Source: Arthrobacter zhaoxinii
GTDB taxonomy: Bacteria; Actinomycetota; Actinomycetes; Actinomycetales; Micrococcaceae
DNA length: 64,000 nucleotides
Direction: 5' to 3'
Assembly: GCF_024385505.1 (NCBI RefSeq)
Contig: NZ_JANFLT010000007.1
Span: forward strand, 62,001-126,000
In this document: in pieces, positions 50,761-59,921 of the stretch
Layout: each line of letters starts with the position of its first letter
How positions within the stretch are numbered: position 1 is the stretch's first letter
Notes under the pieces: generated by a model
Databases searched by the model: none
The model's input: only the letters and a program-made list of their open reading frames with translations
Told to the model about the DNA's origin: nothing
Translations under genes and position numbers: made by a program

Positions 50761-53700
50761 TTACGGCACACTAGGAACACGTTCCCATCCACCGCCACCT
50801 CCTAGCATTCCCCCGATCTGAGCATCCCAGACATTCTCTTTTTCGAGGTTTCCTTCGCGCGGCTTTGCCATCTCATTTATTCCACTGGCAACACCATTGA
50901 CGAGCCGGTCCGAGGCGTCAGTTATCCCGTTTGTCCATCGCACCTCACTCGGCGTTGGAAGAGTGGAGCTCCCCGCAGGGGGCGGCGTGATACCCATATG
51001 GCCCAGCACTGTGTCGGACACTTTGGCACTGCCGACGGTTGCAGCGCCGCCGGTTGCAGCGCCCCACATTCCTGCCTGCAAGTACCCCTCCGGAGTTCTC
51101 ACACCTCCGTAGTTGAACTGGTAATCCAGGAGATTGTCTGTTGCCCCGGACACCATACCCGTCATTGTGTCCTGGGCCAGTTTGGAGGACATGAGCGTGC
51201 CAGGCGCCGCGGTGGCGCCAGCCGCCTTAAAGGCGGCACCTGCACCGCCGGAGACCAAACCGGAGGCGGCACCGATTGCCGTGTCCTTGGCGAACTCTCC
51301 CCAATCCACTGTTCCTTTATCCCGCTTCTGGGTGATCAGCGACGTTCCGGCAGCAGTCGAGGCACCGGCCGCCATACTCAACAAAATCAAGCCGGCCCCG
51401 GTACCTGCACCGGTTAACGACAGCGCGACTCCGAGGACGATCAGTCCAACGCCAATGAGCACGGCATGCTCGTCCGCCCAGTCTCCGAAGTCGGCGAGCA
51501 TGCTCTGGTTAGCTTTAGCGAAATCCGCCAGCTGCCCGTCCGTGAGCGGCCGCAGACCCGTCGGGTCCGTGGCGTTCAGCGGGTTGTTGCCGGCGTAGGC
51601 GTAGGGGTTGCCGTCCCAGCCGGCACCCAGCACGGGATCCAACGGGTCGGTGGACAGGAAACCACGCGTCGCAGGGTCAAAGGCACGCCTGCCCAGCCAT
51701 TCCAGACCGGCAATGTCCAGGCCGCCGTTTCCAGTAAGACTGATGCCCGCAGGCAGCACGCCGGATAGCCCCGTTGCCCCACCCCCACCGGACATCGCTG
51801 CTGCAGTGCTGCCCTCGTAGGAGAAGCCTGCTTCGGGGATAACCGATGCACCCAGCACCGCCCAGGGGTCGGTTTGGCCCGTGGGCCGGGCGGCACGCCA
51901 GTTCGGGCTAATCCAAGTATTTCCGAAGCCCGTGACACCGCCGGGCAGTGAAAGGACCTGTTCCGAGCCGAAGCCAGCCAAGGTGGGCACCGGTTTCGCG
52001 GTATCCCACCACACCGGGCAACCATCGACAGAAGCGAGTTCGCCCAACGCATCCGTCCACATCCGGTGTTGCGAGCGTGCTGTCCCGTCCGGCGTGTGTT
52101 CGGCGGTGGCCTGGAGATATCCCGTTGCGCCCCAGGCATATTCAGCCCAGGATCCATCAGGGCCGATGCTCCGGACCCGGCGACCTAGTCCGTCATGGAC
52201 GTATTCCGTCCGTGCCCCGTCCGCCTCGACAACCGACTTCAGTTGGCCGGCGGCGTCATACTCGTACACCCGAAGCCCCGCTGGGGTGCTTTCGCGGATC
52301 AGCCGGCCACCGGCGTCGTACTCCCACTGCGAATCCAAGGACGTCCCGGACCTGCCTGTCGTGGCGGCAGCAACCAGCTGCCCCGCCCCGTCGTAGCTGT
52401 ACCGGGTGACAGCACCCGCCCGGGTCAATCCGATAATCCGGCCGTCTTCGCCTCGACCGACGAGGGTTGTCTCCGCGCCGCCTTCAGTGGCTGAGCGGTC
52501 CGTGCGGGTGTGTTCAGACAGGTAGCCGTTGCGGTAGACCCATTCCTGCACCAGGTCCCCGGCGGTTGCTGCTGTCGGGCGTCCCGCTGCGTCGTAGGTA
52601 AACGATGCTTCGCCCAGCTGAGAATTGCTTACGGTCTTCACCCGCCCGACGGCGTCGCGGCCGTAAGTCGTCGTCGTGCCGTTGGCGTCGGTGAACGCAG
52701 TACGGTAGCCGTCCGCGTCGTATCCCCAGGACAACTCCTGCCCGCCGCGGGTGCGGGAGGTCAGCTGGTTACGCCGGTTGAACACGAGTACATGCTCGAC
52801 CGCCAGTCCGTCGGGTCCGGTGTGGTCGCTGATCACCGCACGACGGTTTTGCAGGTCGCGGTTAATGGCGCCCAGCAGCTTTCCGTTGCGGGAGGTACTC
52901 GCCTCCCGTCCGGCTGCGTCATAGGTCCAGGTGGTGGTGTTGCCGTCCGGATCGGTCTGGGACAGCTGCCGTCCTGCCGGATCATAGGTGGCGGTGGTGA
53001 CCCGGCCCAGCGGATCGGTGACGGCGTTGACCTTATCCGTGTCCGTATAGGTGCGGGTGGTGACCCCGCCCAGCGGGTCGGTGATCCGGATCAGCCGGCC
53101 ACGGACGTCGTATTCGAACCGGGTCCGCCCACCGACACCGTTGACCGTCTCCACCAGTTCCCCGGCAGTGTTGTATTTAAAGCGGCGGGTCCCGTACCAG
53201 GAGTCCTGGGAAAAAGTCAGCCGGCCGGCCTTGTCGTACCCGTACCGGGCGGTCCCGCTTCCGGGGGCAACCCGTAGGACCAAGCGGCCGCAGGCGTCAT
53301 AGTCGAATCTCTCCACCTCACCGGTGGGAAGGGTGCGAGCAACCACGCGCTGGTCGGCGTCGTAGGCCAGCTCGGTAACCGCGCCCAGCGGGTCAACGGT
53401 CTTCCAGGGCCGCCCGCAGACGTCGTACTCGTAGCGGGTGACCGCACCCGACGGCGCCGTGACCGAGGTGATCTTCCCCGCCACGTCACGGCCCAGGACA
53501 GTCAACCCGCCCTCGCCGTCAATCAATTCCACCGGGTTCCCGGCCGCATCGTAGGTGGTCAGCTCCGCGGACCCGTCCGCGGTTTCAGCCCGGACCGGAC
53601 GCCCGTATTCGTCGAAGCTGTAGGTGGCGGAGGAGAACGCGTCGGCAAGGGTCGCAGTGCCGGACTTCCGGTCGGTGGTCACTTCTGCGCGCACACCGGT

Positions 53701-56295
53701 CGGGTCGACGACGGCGGCCAGGTTTCCGATCTTGTCGTACTCCCGGACCCAGTCGTGGCCGGCGGGGTCGGTGATGCCCGTCAGGCGGGAGAGGGTGTCG
53801 TGGGTGAACCCCCAGCGGGCACCGTCGGGCAGGACCGCCGCAACGACGTTGCCGAGTTCATCAAAGATGCGTTCCAGGCTGCGGCCCAGCGGGTCGGTCC
53901 TCCGGACCAGTTCCCCGTTGGCGGCGTATTCCACTTCGGTCCGGCCCCCGTCGGGAGCAACAGATGCGGTGATTCGGCCCGCAGAATCGTGTTCAAAGGA
54001 CCAGACGGCACCGTCGGGGTCTTCCCGCCGGGCCAGGAGGCCCGCCTCGTTATAGATGAAGCGGGTCGCCGCTCCGGACGGGCTGACCGCGGAGACCGGG
54101 CGCCCGGCGGAGTCACGAAGGATCTGCGCGGTGTCCCCCAGGGCGTTGCGGGTGGCAATGAGATCGCCGTATTCGTCGTACTCGCACTCAACGGTCACTC
54201 CGGCCGGGTCCGTGATCCGGGTCAGAAGCCCGTCCTGCCAGCTGAGTTCCGTGCGGCCACCCAGCGGATCGCTGATCACCGCGGGGTCCCGGCTCAGATC
54301 ATCGGCGTATTCATAGGTCACGACGGATCCGGATTCGGTGACCAGGGTGGTGATCCGGTCCTGCTCGTCCCACCCGTAGGTGAGGTCCGCCCCTTCCGGA
54401 GTGACGGTTCGGGTTTTCCGGCCCCGCGCGTCGTAGGCGTGGACGGTGACAGACCCGTCGCGTTCGGTGAGCGAGACCAGGTTGCCGTGCTTGTCGTAGG
54501 CCATCGACTGGCGCTGGTCATGGGAATCCAGGACGCCAACGAGGCGGCCCTTGGGATCGGCGATCCAGGAGTTGGAGCGGGTGCCGTCTTCATCCGAGAC
54601 GACGGTGACCCGTCCGGGCAGGTAGGCGAAGCGGATGCGGCGGCCGTGCTGGGTGATCTGCAGGATCACCCGGTCCTGCTCGTCGTAGGTGTTCTCCGCT
54701 TCCAGGACCCCGGCGGCGGAGTAAACGGCGTCGATCAGACCCTTCCCGTTCCACCGGTAGGTCCGGGTTCCGGTTTCGGTGGTGACCGAAACGAGCCGCC
54801 CGGCGTCGTCATACCCGTATTCGGCCCGGCGCCCATCCGAGGCCCGGACCACGGCGGCCAAGCCGTTCACGTAGTCGATGTCCAGGAACCGGCCGCGCAC
54901 ATGGGAAAGGCGGGACACCTGGCCGGCGCCGTCGTCGTCGGTCTCTTCCCGGTGCACGGAGACCGTCCGGCCGGGGCCCGAACCGGTCCCAAGCCAGACA
55001 CCGGCCAGGCTGTAAGCCCACCAGGCGCCCTGGTTGTCCCGGACCACAAGCAGATCGGTGCTGCCCTCGGGTACGGAAGCCAGTTCCGCGAATGCAGCGG
55101 CGCCGGCAGGTTCGCGGGTCAGCCAGTAATTCTCCCCCACCGCCCGGCCCCAGGCCTCGCCTTCACGCGGGAAGTCCACGGCGCGGCCGTCAGCCAGCAC
55201 CCAGCGGCAGCCCTCATCCGAGAGCACCAGGTGCTGGTCCAGGACCGAGGCCCAGCCCGGGCCGAATACACCTGGAGTCTCCAGGCCTGAGGCCAGCGAG
55301 TTGTACATCCGGGAAAACACAAGGTTTGCGGCTGTTCCAGCGAAGCCCAGGTCGGTTTCGGGCTCGATGAAGTTACCCGTGGCCGTGTTCACCGGGTCAC
55401 TGGCGTAGCCGGTGGTTGGTTTCGCACCCGAAGCGGTGGGCGGATCGATCGTCAGGGCTTGGCGGTTCGCGTCCACCCCAGCGGCTGCCAGCGCAGCCTC
55501 CAGGGCAGCATCCGAGAGAGTCGAGACGTCCCCGTTGCTCCCGGCAGATGCGAAAGCCTCTGCAAGGACGTCAGCCCACCGGGCATCGTTTTCATTGGCG
55601 TCCAGGTATTCCTTGTAAGCAAGGAGGACTCCGTCAGCGTCGAGGGTTGCCCAGGAGCAGAGCCCCCGGAACGAGGCCAGGTTGCCCTGAAGGCGGGATA
55701 TGTCGGTCGCCAAGCCGGCGTCAAGCGCACGGGAGCCGGATGCGAAAGAGCGCAGGTTATCCGGTCGCGCCGAGGAGGTCCCTCCCCCGGATCCGCCGCC
55801 GGTCCCCAGCACCGGGACCTCCCTATACGCGATGAGGGGGGTGAAGGGGGTAAACACCGGTGCTTTGCCCGGCACCATATCGGGCATATCTTCCACCCCG
55901 AAGCGCTCGTCCCAGAACTTCTCCCAGCCGGAACGGGATTTGTATTCACGGACCCACTCGTTGGCTTTCGCACGGCGGGCATCCTCTTCATGGGCGAAGT
56001 GGATAAAGGTTCCTAAATACTCGGCCACTTTCCGCAGGGCCCGCTCAAGCTCGTGGGCATCCGTGTACGCCGTTGTGGTGTTTCTTTGAAATATCTCCGA
56101 AAAAAGTCCCTTGAAGTCCGCCCTCGCCTGGGTGACCTGGGTAACCCGGGAATATTTAGTCTGTTCCAGAGCGTCAGCGGCGTCCCTGAATGCCCGCTGC
56201 ATCGTCTCCGCATGGACGTAGCTGAATCGCCCCCGGTGGGCCGTCTCCGCCGGCAACATAGGCATTTCAACTAAATCAATATCGACATCAGACAT
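50761..56295 (-). CDS. RHS/YD-repeat polymorphic-toxin-like protein with T7SS-type helical N-terminus
   Basis: An 1844-residue intact protein. Residues ~20-140 are helical and resemble leaders of type VII-secreted effectors (HAETMQRAFRDAADALEQ, DAHELERALRKVAEYLGTF). DUF6531 begins near 302 with DPVNTATGNF. Dozens of YD repeats follow (YDAAGR, YDACGRL, YDEYGDL), forming the encapsulating shell. The RHS core ends near 1580 with GRRAFDPATRGFLSTDPLDP and NPLNATDPTG. The C-terminal ~265 residues start with a hydrophobic Gly/Ala stretch and end WERVPSVP, with no nuclease or deaminase motif I recognise. The ribosome site GGGGGGC is 7 nt before the ATG. It follows a WXG100 gene. Confidence 0.93.
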   Translation of the reverse strand: MSDVDIDLVEMPMLPAETAHRGRFSYVHAETMQRAFRDAADALEQTKYSRVTQVTQARADFKGLFSEIFQRNTTTAYTDAHELERALRKVAEYLGTFIHFAHEEDARRAKANEWVREYKSRSGWEKFWDERFGVEDMPDMVPGKAPVFTPFTPLIAYREVPVLGTGGGSGGGTSSARPDNLRSFASGSRALDAGLATDISRLQGNLASFRGLCSWATLDADGVLLAYKEYLDANENDARWADVLAEAFASAGSNGDVSTLSDAALEAALAAAGVDANRQALTIDPPTASGAKPTTGYASDPVNTATGNFIEPETDLGFAGTAANLVFSRMYNSLASGLETPGVFGPGWASVLDQHLVLSDEGCRWVLADGRAVDFPREGEAWGRAVGENYWLTREPAGAAAFAELASVPEGSTDLLVVRDNQGAWWAYSLAGVWLGTGSGPGRTVSVHREETDDDGAGQVSRLSHVRGRFLDIDYVNGLAAVVRASDGRRAEYGYDDAGRLVSVTTETGTRTYRWNGKGLIDAVYSAAGVLEAENTYDEQDRVILQITQHGRRIRFAYLPGRVTVVSDEDGTRSNSWIADPKGRLVGVLDSHDQRQSMAYDKHGNLVSLTERDGSVTVHAYDARGRKTRTVTPEGADLTYGWDEQDRITTLVTESGSVVTYEYADDLSRDPAVISDPLGGRTELSWQDGLLTRITDPAGVTVECEYDEYGDLIATRNALGDTAQILRDSAGRPVSAVSPSGAATRFIYNEAGLLARREDPDGAVWSFEHDSAGRITASVAPDGGRTEVEYAANGELVRRTDPLGRSLERIFDELGNVVAAVLPDGARWGFTHDTLSRLTGITDPAGHDWVREYDKIGNLAAVVDPTGVRAEVTTDRKSGTATLADAFSSATYSFDEYGRPVRAETADGSAELTTYDAAGNPVELIDGEGGLTVLGRDVAGKITSVTAPSGAVTRYEYDVCGRPWKTVDPLGAVTELAYDADQRVVARTLPTGEVERFDYDACGRLVLRVAPGSGTARYGYDKAGRLTFSQDSWYGTRRFKYNTAGELVETVNGVGGRTRFEYDVRGRLIRITDPLGGVTTRTYTDTDKVNAVTDPLGRVTTATYDPAGRQLSQTDPDGNTTTWTYDAAGREASTSRNGKLLGAINRDLQNRRAVISDHTGPDGLAVEHVLVFNRRNQLTSRTRGGQELSWGYDADGYRTAFTDANGTTTTYGRDAVGRVKTVSNSQLGEASFTYDAAGRPTAATAGDLVQEWVYRNGYLSEHTRTDRSATEGGAETTLVGRGEDGRIIGLTRAGAVTRYSYDGAGQLVAAATTGRSGTSLDSQWEYDAGGRLIRESTPAGLRVYEYDAAGQLKSVVEADGARTEYVHDGLGRRVRSIGPDGSWAEYAWGATGYLQATAEHTPDGTARSQHRMWTDALGELASVDGCPVWWDTAKPVPTLAGFGSEQVLSLPGGVTGFGNTWISPNWRAARPTGQTDPWAVLGASVIPEAGFSYEGSTAAAMSGGGGATGLSGVLPAGISLTGNGGLDIAGLEWLGRRAFDPATRGFLSTDPLDPVLGAGWDGNPYAYAGNNPLNATDPTGLRPLTDGQLADFAKANQSMLADFGDWADEHAVLIGVGLIVLGVALSLTGAGTGAGLILLSMAAGASTAAGTSLITQKRDKGTVDWGEFAKDTAIGAASGLVSGGAGAAFKAAGATAAPGTLMSSKLAQDTMTGMVSGATDNLLDYQFNYGGVRTPEGYLQAGMWGAATGGAATVGSAKVSDTVLGHMGITPPPAGSSTLPTPSEVRWTNGITDASDRLVNGVASGINEMAKPREGNLEKENVWDAQIGGMLGGGGGWERVPSVP

Positions 56296-56382
56296 AATCA
56301 GCGCCCCCCACTGAACAAGAACTGGAATAGAACAACCACCAACACCGGTACACCCACGCTGGCATCAACCACGGTGGAAAGC

Positions 56383-56486
56383 GGCCCGCGGCAACGGGCC
56401 GGAAACGAACAGCGGTGCCGGGTTCCCGGCACCGAGGCCGGCAACGGCCGGGCAGCTGACGACCATAGCGGCGTCCGCTGCCCGGC
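56383..56486 (-). terminator. Three consecutive hairpins between WXG100 and RHS genes
   Basis: ggcccg/cgggcc (56383-56400), ggtgccggg-tt-cccggcacc (56414-56433) and gccgggcagc/gctgcccggc (56447-56486). None has a U-tract. They could partially terminate or process the transcript so that the small WXG100 protein is made in excess over the large RHS protein. Confidence 0.55.
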
Positions 56487-56509
56487 CATTACCCGGCGAT
56501 ATGGACGCT

Positions 56510-56791
56510 CTAGGCGCCGCCGCCTGCGGAGAAGATGTTTTCCGAGATCTGCTGGAGCTGGGTACGCAGCTGCTCCAGCTCCTCCCGGGCCTTATCCAGG
56601 GCCGCCTTGGTTTCCGGCCACGTGGATCCGCGGAACTGCGTGGCCAGGGGGCCATCCCAGACGTTCGGATCGGAAAGAATCTTGCCCTGCGCATCCAGCG
56701 CTGCAATCTGTTCCGTGAAACCGCCGTTGATGATGGACTGAACCTGACCAATAGCAGTCTTAGCCTGCTCGGTAGACAACACACGTGACAT
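56510..56791 (-). CDS. WXG100-family type VII secretion protein (EsxA-like)
   Basis: A 93-residue protein of the WXG100 superfamily: two helices joined by the turn VWDGPLATQF (WxG present as WDG at about 45-47). The first helix is TEQAKTAIGQVQSIINGGF and the second KAALDKAREELEQLRTQLQQ, with a Gly-rich end FSAGGGA. Such proteins are secreted as helical-hairpin dimers by T7SS and are essential for or co-secreted with larger effectors. GAGGGGG precedes the ATG. It is the first gene of the minus-strand unit, with the RHS protein downstream, and diverges from the EssC-type secretion genes. Confidence 0.92.
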   Translation of the reverse strand: MSRVLSTEQAKTAIGQVQSIINGGFTEQIAALDAQGKILSDPNVWDGPLATQFRGSTWPETKAALDKAREELEQLRTQLQQISENIFSAGGGA

Positions 56792-56943
56792 AAGAATCCC
56801 CCTCTAGAGACAACATGTTTTCCGCCGGGCAGGAAAGCGCCGGCGACCGGACGGTCGTGACCATACCAACAATCGTCACCAAAGCCAACAAGATAAATTC
56901 CGCGGTTTTTCAGAGGATCTGTACGCTTCGGGAACCCATTATG

Positions 56944-56958
56944 AATAAGTAGCTTATT
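56944..56958. promoter_or_regulatory. Dyad AATAAG-TAG-CTTATT in the divergent T7SS promoter region
   Basis: Perfect 6-bp arms in an AT-rich block of 56880-56985 between the divergent WXG100 and lipoprotein genes. A TATGAT -10-like box follows at about 56976-56981. Candidate site for a regulator of both transcription units. Confidence 0.5.
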
Positions 56959-57020
56959 TTCGCCGTTTTACCCCTTATGATGCTCAAGGCACAGCGAACG
57001 CAACAGGGGGACGATTCACC

Positions 57021-59921
57021 ATGCCTGGACGACCTAATACACTCATGCATAACCCGGGGCGCAGCGTTGCATCCCGCAGGCGGCTAGGCGCCGTTCTTGT
57101 TGCCATTGGACTGTTCGCCACCACGTCCTGCACCCAGGAACCTGAGCCGGAGCCGGTATCCAACCCAGTCAAACTCCTGCAGAACGTGCGGGTGGACCTG
57201 TCCAACGCTGCCGGTGTGGAGACCATCGAAGGCACCACCATCTCCGTCGCGGCGGACGGCACCTCTTCCGCCGAGGATGCGCAGTACAACACCGACGAGA
57301 CGGTGGGTGAATTGCCGGTTCGGGTAAGCCTGCAGTACCGCGCCGGCGAGAAGTCCGGCTCCGACCTTGCCGAGCTCGAGGGCCACTCCGGGCCGGTCGA
57401 AATCAACCTCACGCTGGAAAACCTCACGGTCAAACCGCAGGTCATCGACTACGACGCCGCCGGCCGGAAACACTCCGAAACCGCCCTCGTGGGCGCCCCG
57501 CTGACCGTAGCTGCGTCCACCACGCTCCCCGGGGTACGGGCCGACGACGTCACTCCCGGTTCCGCTGACGGTACAACCGGCACCAACGGCGTCCTGAGCA
57601 GCACCGAGGACGGCGCAACCGTGGTGCAGTGGGCCACCGTGCTGGCGCCGCCCCGTTCCGGTGCGAGCGCCACCCTGCGTCTAGTTGCCGACGTCAAAAA
57701 CTTCCAGGTGCCCGCCATTGAAGTGGCGGTCCAGCCCGGCCTCAATACGGACATGACCGCGGACGGCGTGGTTGCCGGTGCCTTCTCCTCCGGAGCCGGC
57801 TCCGAAATGGAGCTGCAGCGCCGCACCATCGATCTGGTGGCCGACGTTAACATCGTCCTGATCAAGGCCGGCTCCACCATCACCGAAGTCCGCAGGAACC
57901 TGCAGGAAACGTCGCAGACCCTGGGTGTCCGGACCGCCGAAGAACTCAGCAACAACTCCGAGTCCCTGGCATCAACCATGACAGGTCTGAAAGACCAGCT
58001 GACCGTCCTCGGCACCGATCTGGAAACCGCCACCAAGGGCACACAGTCCGTCTCGATGTCCCAGCTGCAGCAAACCGTCGCTGCCGTGGACTCCATGCTG
58101 GGCGACACCACCGCCGTGCCGCCCACAGTGACGGTCACCGGCGACGGTTGTGTGGCTGAGGTAGCCAAACCGCAGCAGTCCGCCAGCGTTTACGGCAGCA
58201 TTCTGACCATGGCCTCGCAGCTCGACGCCTACGCGACGGTCAGCGCGGACTGCCGGAACTTCGTGGCCGGTGAACTCATAACCGCCATCGGCCCGGAGGA
58301 ACCCACAGCGGATATATGCGAAACGGAACGGACCGAGGTAGAGGAAAAGGGCCGCGAGGCCGTTTCCATGACCTGCTCCCTCTTCGACTCCAAGGTGATA
58401 ATCGACGGAGCGTTGGCGGGGCTGGTCACAAAGGGCGCAGAGCTCGTCGCGGAGCTTAATCCGGTGGTGGTCGAGACAGCGATCTCGAAGCAGAAGGTCT
58501 CCGCGGACACCCTGGCTGAAGCGCAGACCCAACTCACTGAGATCCTTGAAGGTCCGGAAACCCCCGACGCCTATGAGGATGCCCTGGCCAACCTTAAGAG
58601 CGCCATCGCGGACGCCGAGGCGAACACACAGGTTTCCGTGAAGGCCACCCGCGATGCATCGGCGGTGGCACGCAGCAGCATCGACGGCCTGCGGACGAAT
58701 CTGGCCAGCATTGGCACTTTTGCCGAGGACGCACAGGATGAACTATCCGGCGGGCTGCCCTTGGACGGTTCCATGACGGACCAGAACCAGGCACTTGCCG
58801 AGCAGCTGTGCCGGATAGCCCGTGAAAACCCCCGCGATGGCCAGCTGTCCATCAGGGATGCTGAGCGCCTCCGCTCCTACCTGACCTCCGTTCCGTGCGA
58901 GGCAACAGACGAGGAAGGCAACCCCGCGGAGGAACTGGAACCTCCGCTCGGGTTCCAGGAACCACTGGACGTCCGGCTCACCGACCAAAATACTGCGTGG
59001 GCCGAGGTCCTTAAGCTGACGGACACCGCCAATCCGGACCAGGCCATCAGCCAGGCCTTCACGGCCCTGGATGCATCCATTAACGGCATCGACACCAAGC
59101 TGACCGAAGTTAGTGACGCTGTGACGGCCCTCGACGGTGTCGCCACAGACAACGTCACCGGCACCAGGCGCGGACTTGAAATGCTGAATAAGACGCTTAC
59201 TGAAGCCGTCATGGCTTCCGCCGAGGTCCAAACGAACCTGCTGGAGGTGAAGGATGAGCAGACAGCGGTCCGCGACGGCGTCGAAAAGGCGTTGGCCGAT
59301 GTTTCCGCGGAGACCGCGATCGAGGTACAAAAGGCCGTCGACACCCAGACCCGCCAGGTCACCGACATCGGCGATGAAAGCACCGAATCCGTCACCACCG
59401 CCTTCAACCGCTCCATTTCCGGCCTGAAGTCCACCTCCGACGACGTTGTCAAGGACGCCAAGGGAACGGTGGACAAGCAGCGCGGCGAGCTGAACGAGGA
59501 GGGCGAGGCCCTGGCCGCGGCCCTGTCCGAGAGCACCGAATCCGCGCTGGCAAGCATCGCGTCCCGCACAACAGGCTCCACCCGCGACGTTGAAGGCGCC
59601 AACGCCCTGCTGTCCGCAAGCCTGAACAAGGTGATGCTGGACCTGGGCGACCGCACCGTGAACGGCTCCGGCCTGCTCGGCTCCATGGCCACAAACGCCG
59701 CCAAGGCCGACACCGCCGACTACCAGCTGGCCCTGGCCGCGCAGAACGCCGAGGGGTACGCCAACATCCGGTCCCAGGACGTGGCGGGGCTGCTGCTGCG
59801 CCAGGCACAGTTCAAGGCCTCGCTCTCGGCCGTCGACGAACTGCCGGCCTTCCACCTCGAAGTGCCCAACGGGGCAACTTCGCAGACCCTGTACACGCTG
59901 ACGATCGGCGGCGGCGAATGA
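57021..59921 (+). CDS. Coiled-coil lipoprotein of the T7SS-like locus
   Basis: A 966-residue extracytoplasmic protein. An arginine-rich n-region and hydrophobic segment end GLFATTSC with Cys37; the lipobox is non-canonical (Thr at -3), so lipidation is likely but not certain. A beta-rich block spans about 50-260. Then come several hundred residues of heptad-rich helix (ETSQTLGVRTAEELSNN, DSMLGD..., and from 680 a long stretch with AVTALDGVATDNVTG-like periodicity). A region near 365-435 holds four cysteines. There is no C-terminal TM, unlike EsaA. AGGGGGA precedes the ATG. It overlaps the next gene by 4 bp. Family unknown; probably an envelope-spanning scaffold. Confidence 0.8.
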   Translation: MPGRPNTLMHNPGRSVASRRRLGAVLVAIGLFATTSCTQEPEPEPVSNPVKLLQNVRVDLSNAAGVETIEGTTISVAADGTSSAEDAQYNTDETVGELPVRVSLQYRAGEKSGSDLAELEGHSGPVEINLTLENLTVKPQVIDYDAAGRKHSETALVGAPLTVAASTTLPGVRADDVTPGSADGTTGTNGVLSSTEDGATVVQWATVLAPPRSGASATLRLVADVKNFQVPAIEVAVQPGLNTDMTADGVVAGAFSSGAGSEMELQRRTIDLVADVNIVLIKAGSTITEVRRNLQETSQTLGVRTAEELSNNSESLASTMTGLKDQLTVLGTDLETATKGTQSVSMSQLQQTVAAVDSMLGDTTAVPPTVTVTGDGCVAEVAKPQQSASVYGSILTMASQLDAYATVSADCRNFVAGELITAIGPEEPTADICETERTEVEEKGREAVSMTCSLFDSKVIIDGALAGLVTKGAELVAELNPVVVETAISKQKVSADTLAEAQTQLTEILEGPETPDAYEDALANLKSAIADAEANTQVSVKATRDASAVARSSIDGLRTNLASIGTFAEDAQDELSGGLPLDGSMTDQNQALAEQLCRIARENPRDGQLSIRDAERLRSYLTSVPCEATDEEGNPAEELEPPLGFQEPLDVRLTDQNTAWAEVLKLTDTANPDQAISQAFTALDASINGIDTKLTEVSDAVTALDGVATDNVTGTRRGLEMLNKTLTEAVMASAEVQTNLLEVKDEQTAVRDGVEKALADVSAETAIEVQKAVDTQTRQVTDIGDESTESVTTAFNRSISGLKSTSDDVVKDAKGTVDKQRGELNEEGEALAAALSESTESALASIASRTTGSTRDVEGANALLSASLNKVMLDLGDRTVNGSGLLGSMATNAAKADTADYQLALAAQNAEGYANIRSQDVAGLLLRQAQFKASLSAVDELPAFHLEVPNGATSQTLYTLTIGGGE

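Noticed and set aside
53755-55290. 511-codon plus-strand ORF inside the RHS gene
   Set aside because: Antisense to YD repeats; the apparent repetitiveness is inherited from the RHS gene.
50761-56295. Type VI secretion RHS effector
   Set aside because: No PAAR domain, VgrG or T6SS gene is present. The WXG100 neighbour and helical leader point to type VII secretion instead.
56298-56489. 63-codon minus-strand ORF ending 2 nt before the RHS start, with a hydrophobic C-terminus
   Set aside because: Most of it covers the hairpin cluster and has no ribosome site. The hydrophobic end (24 codons from a GTG) could be a coupled micro-peptide, but nothing supports it beyond position.
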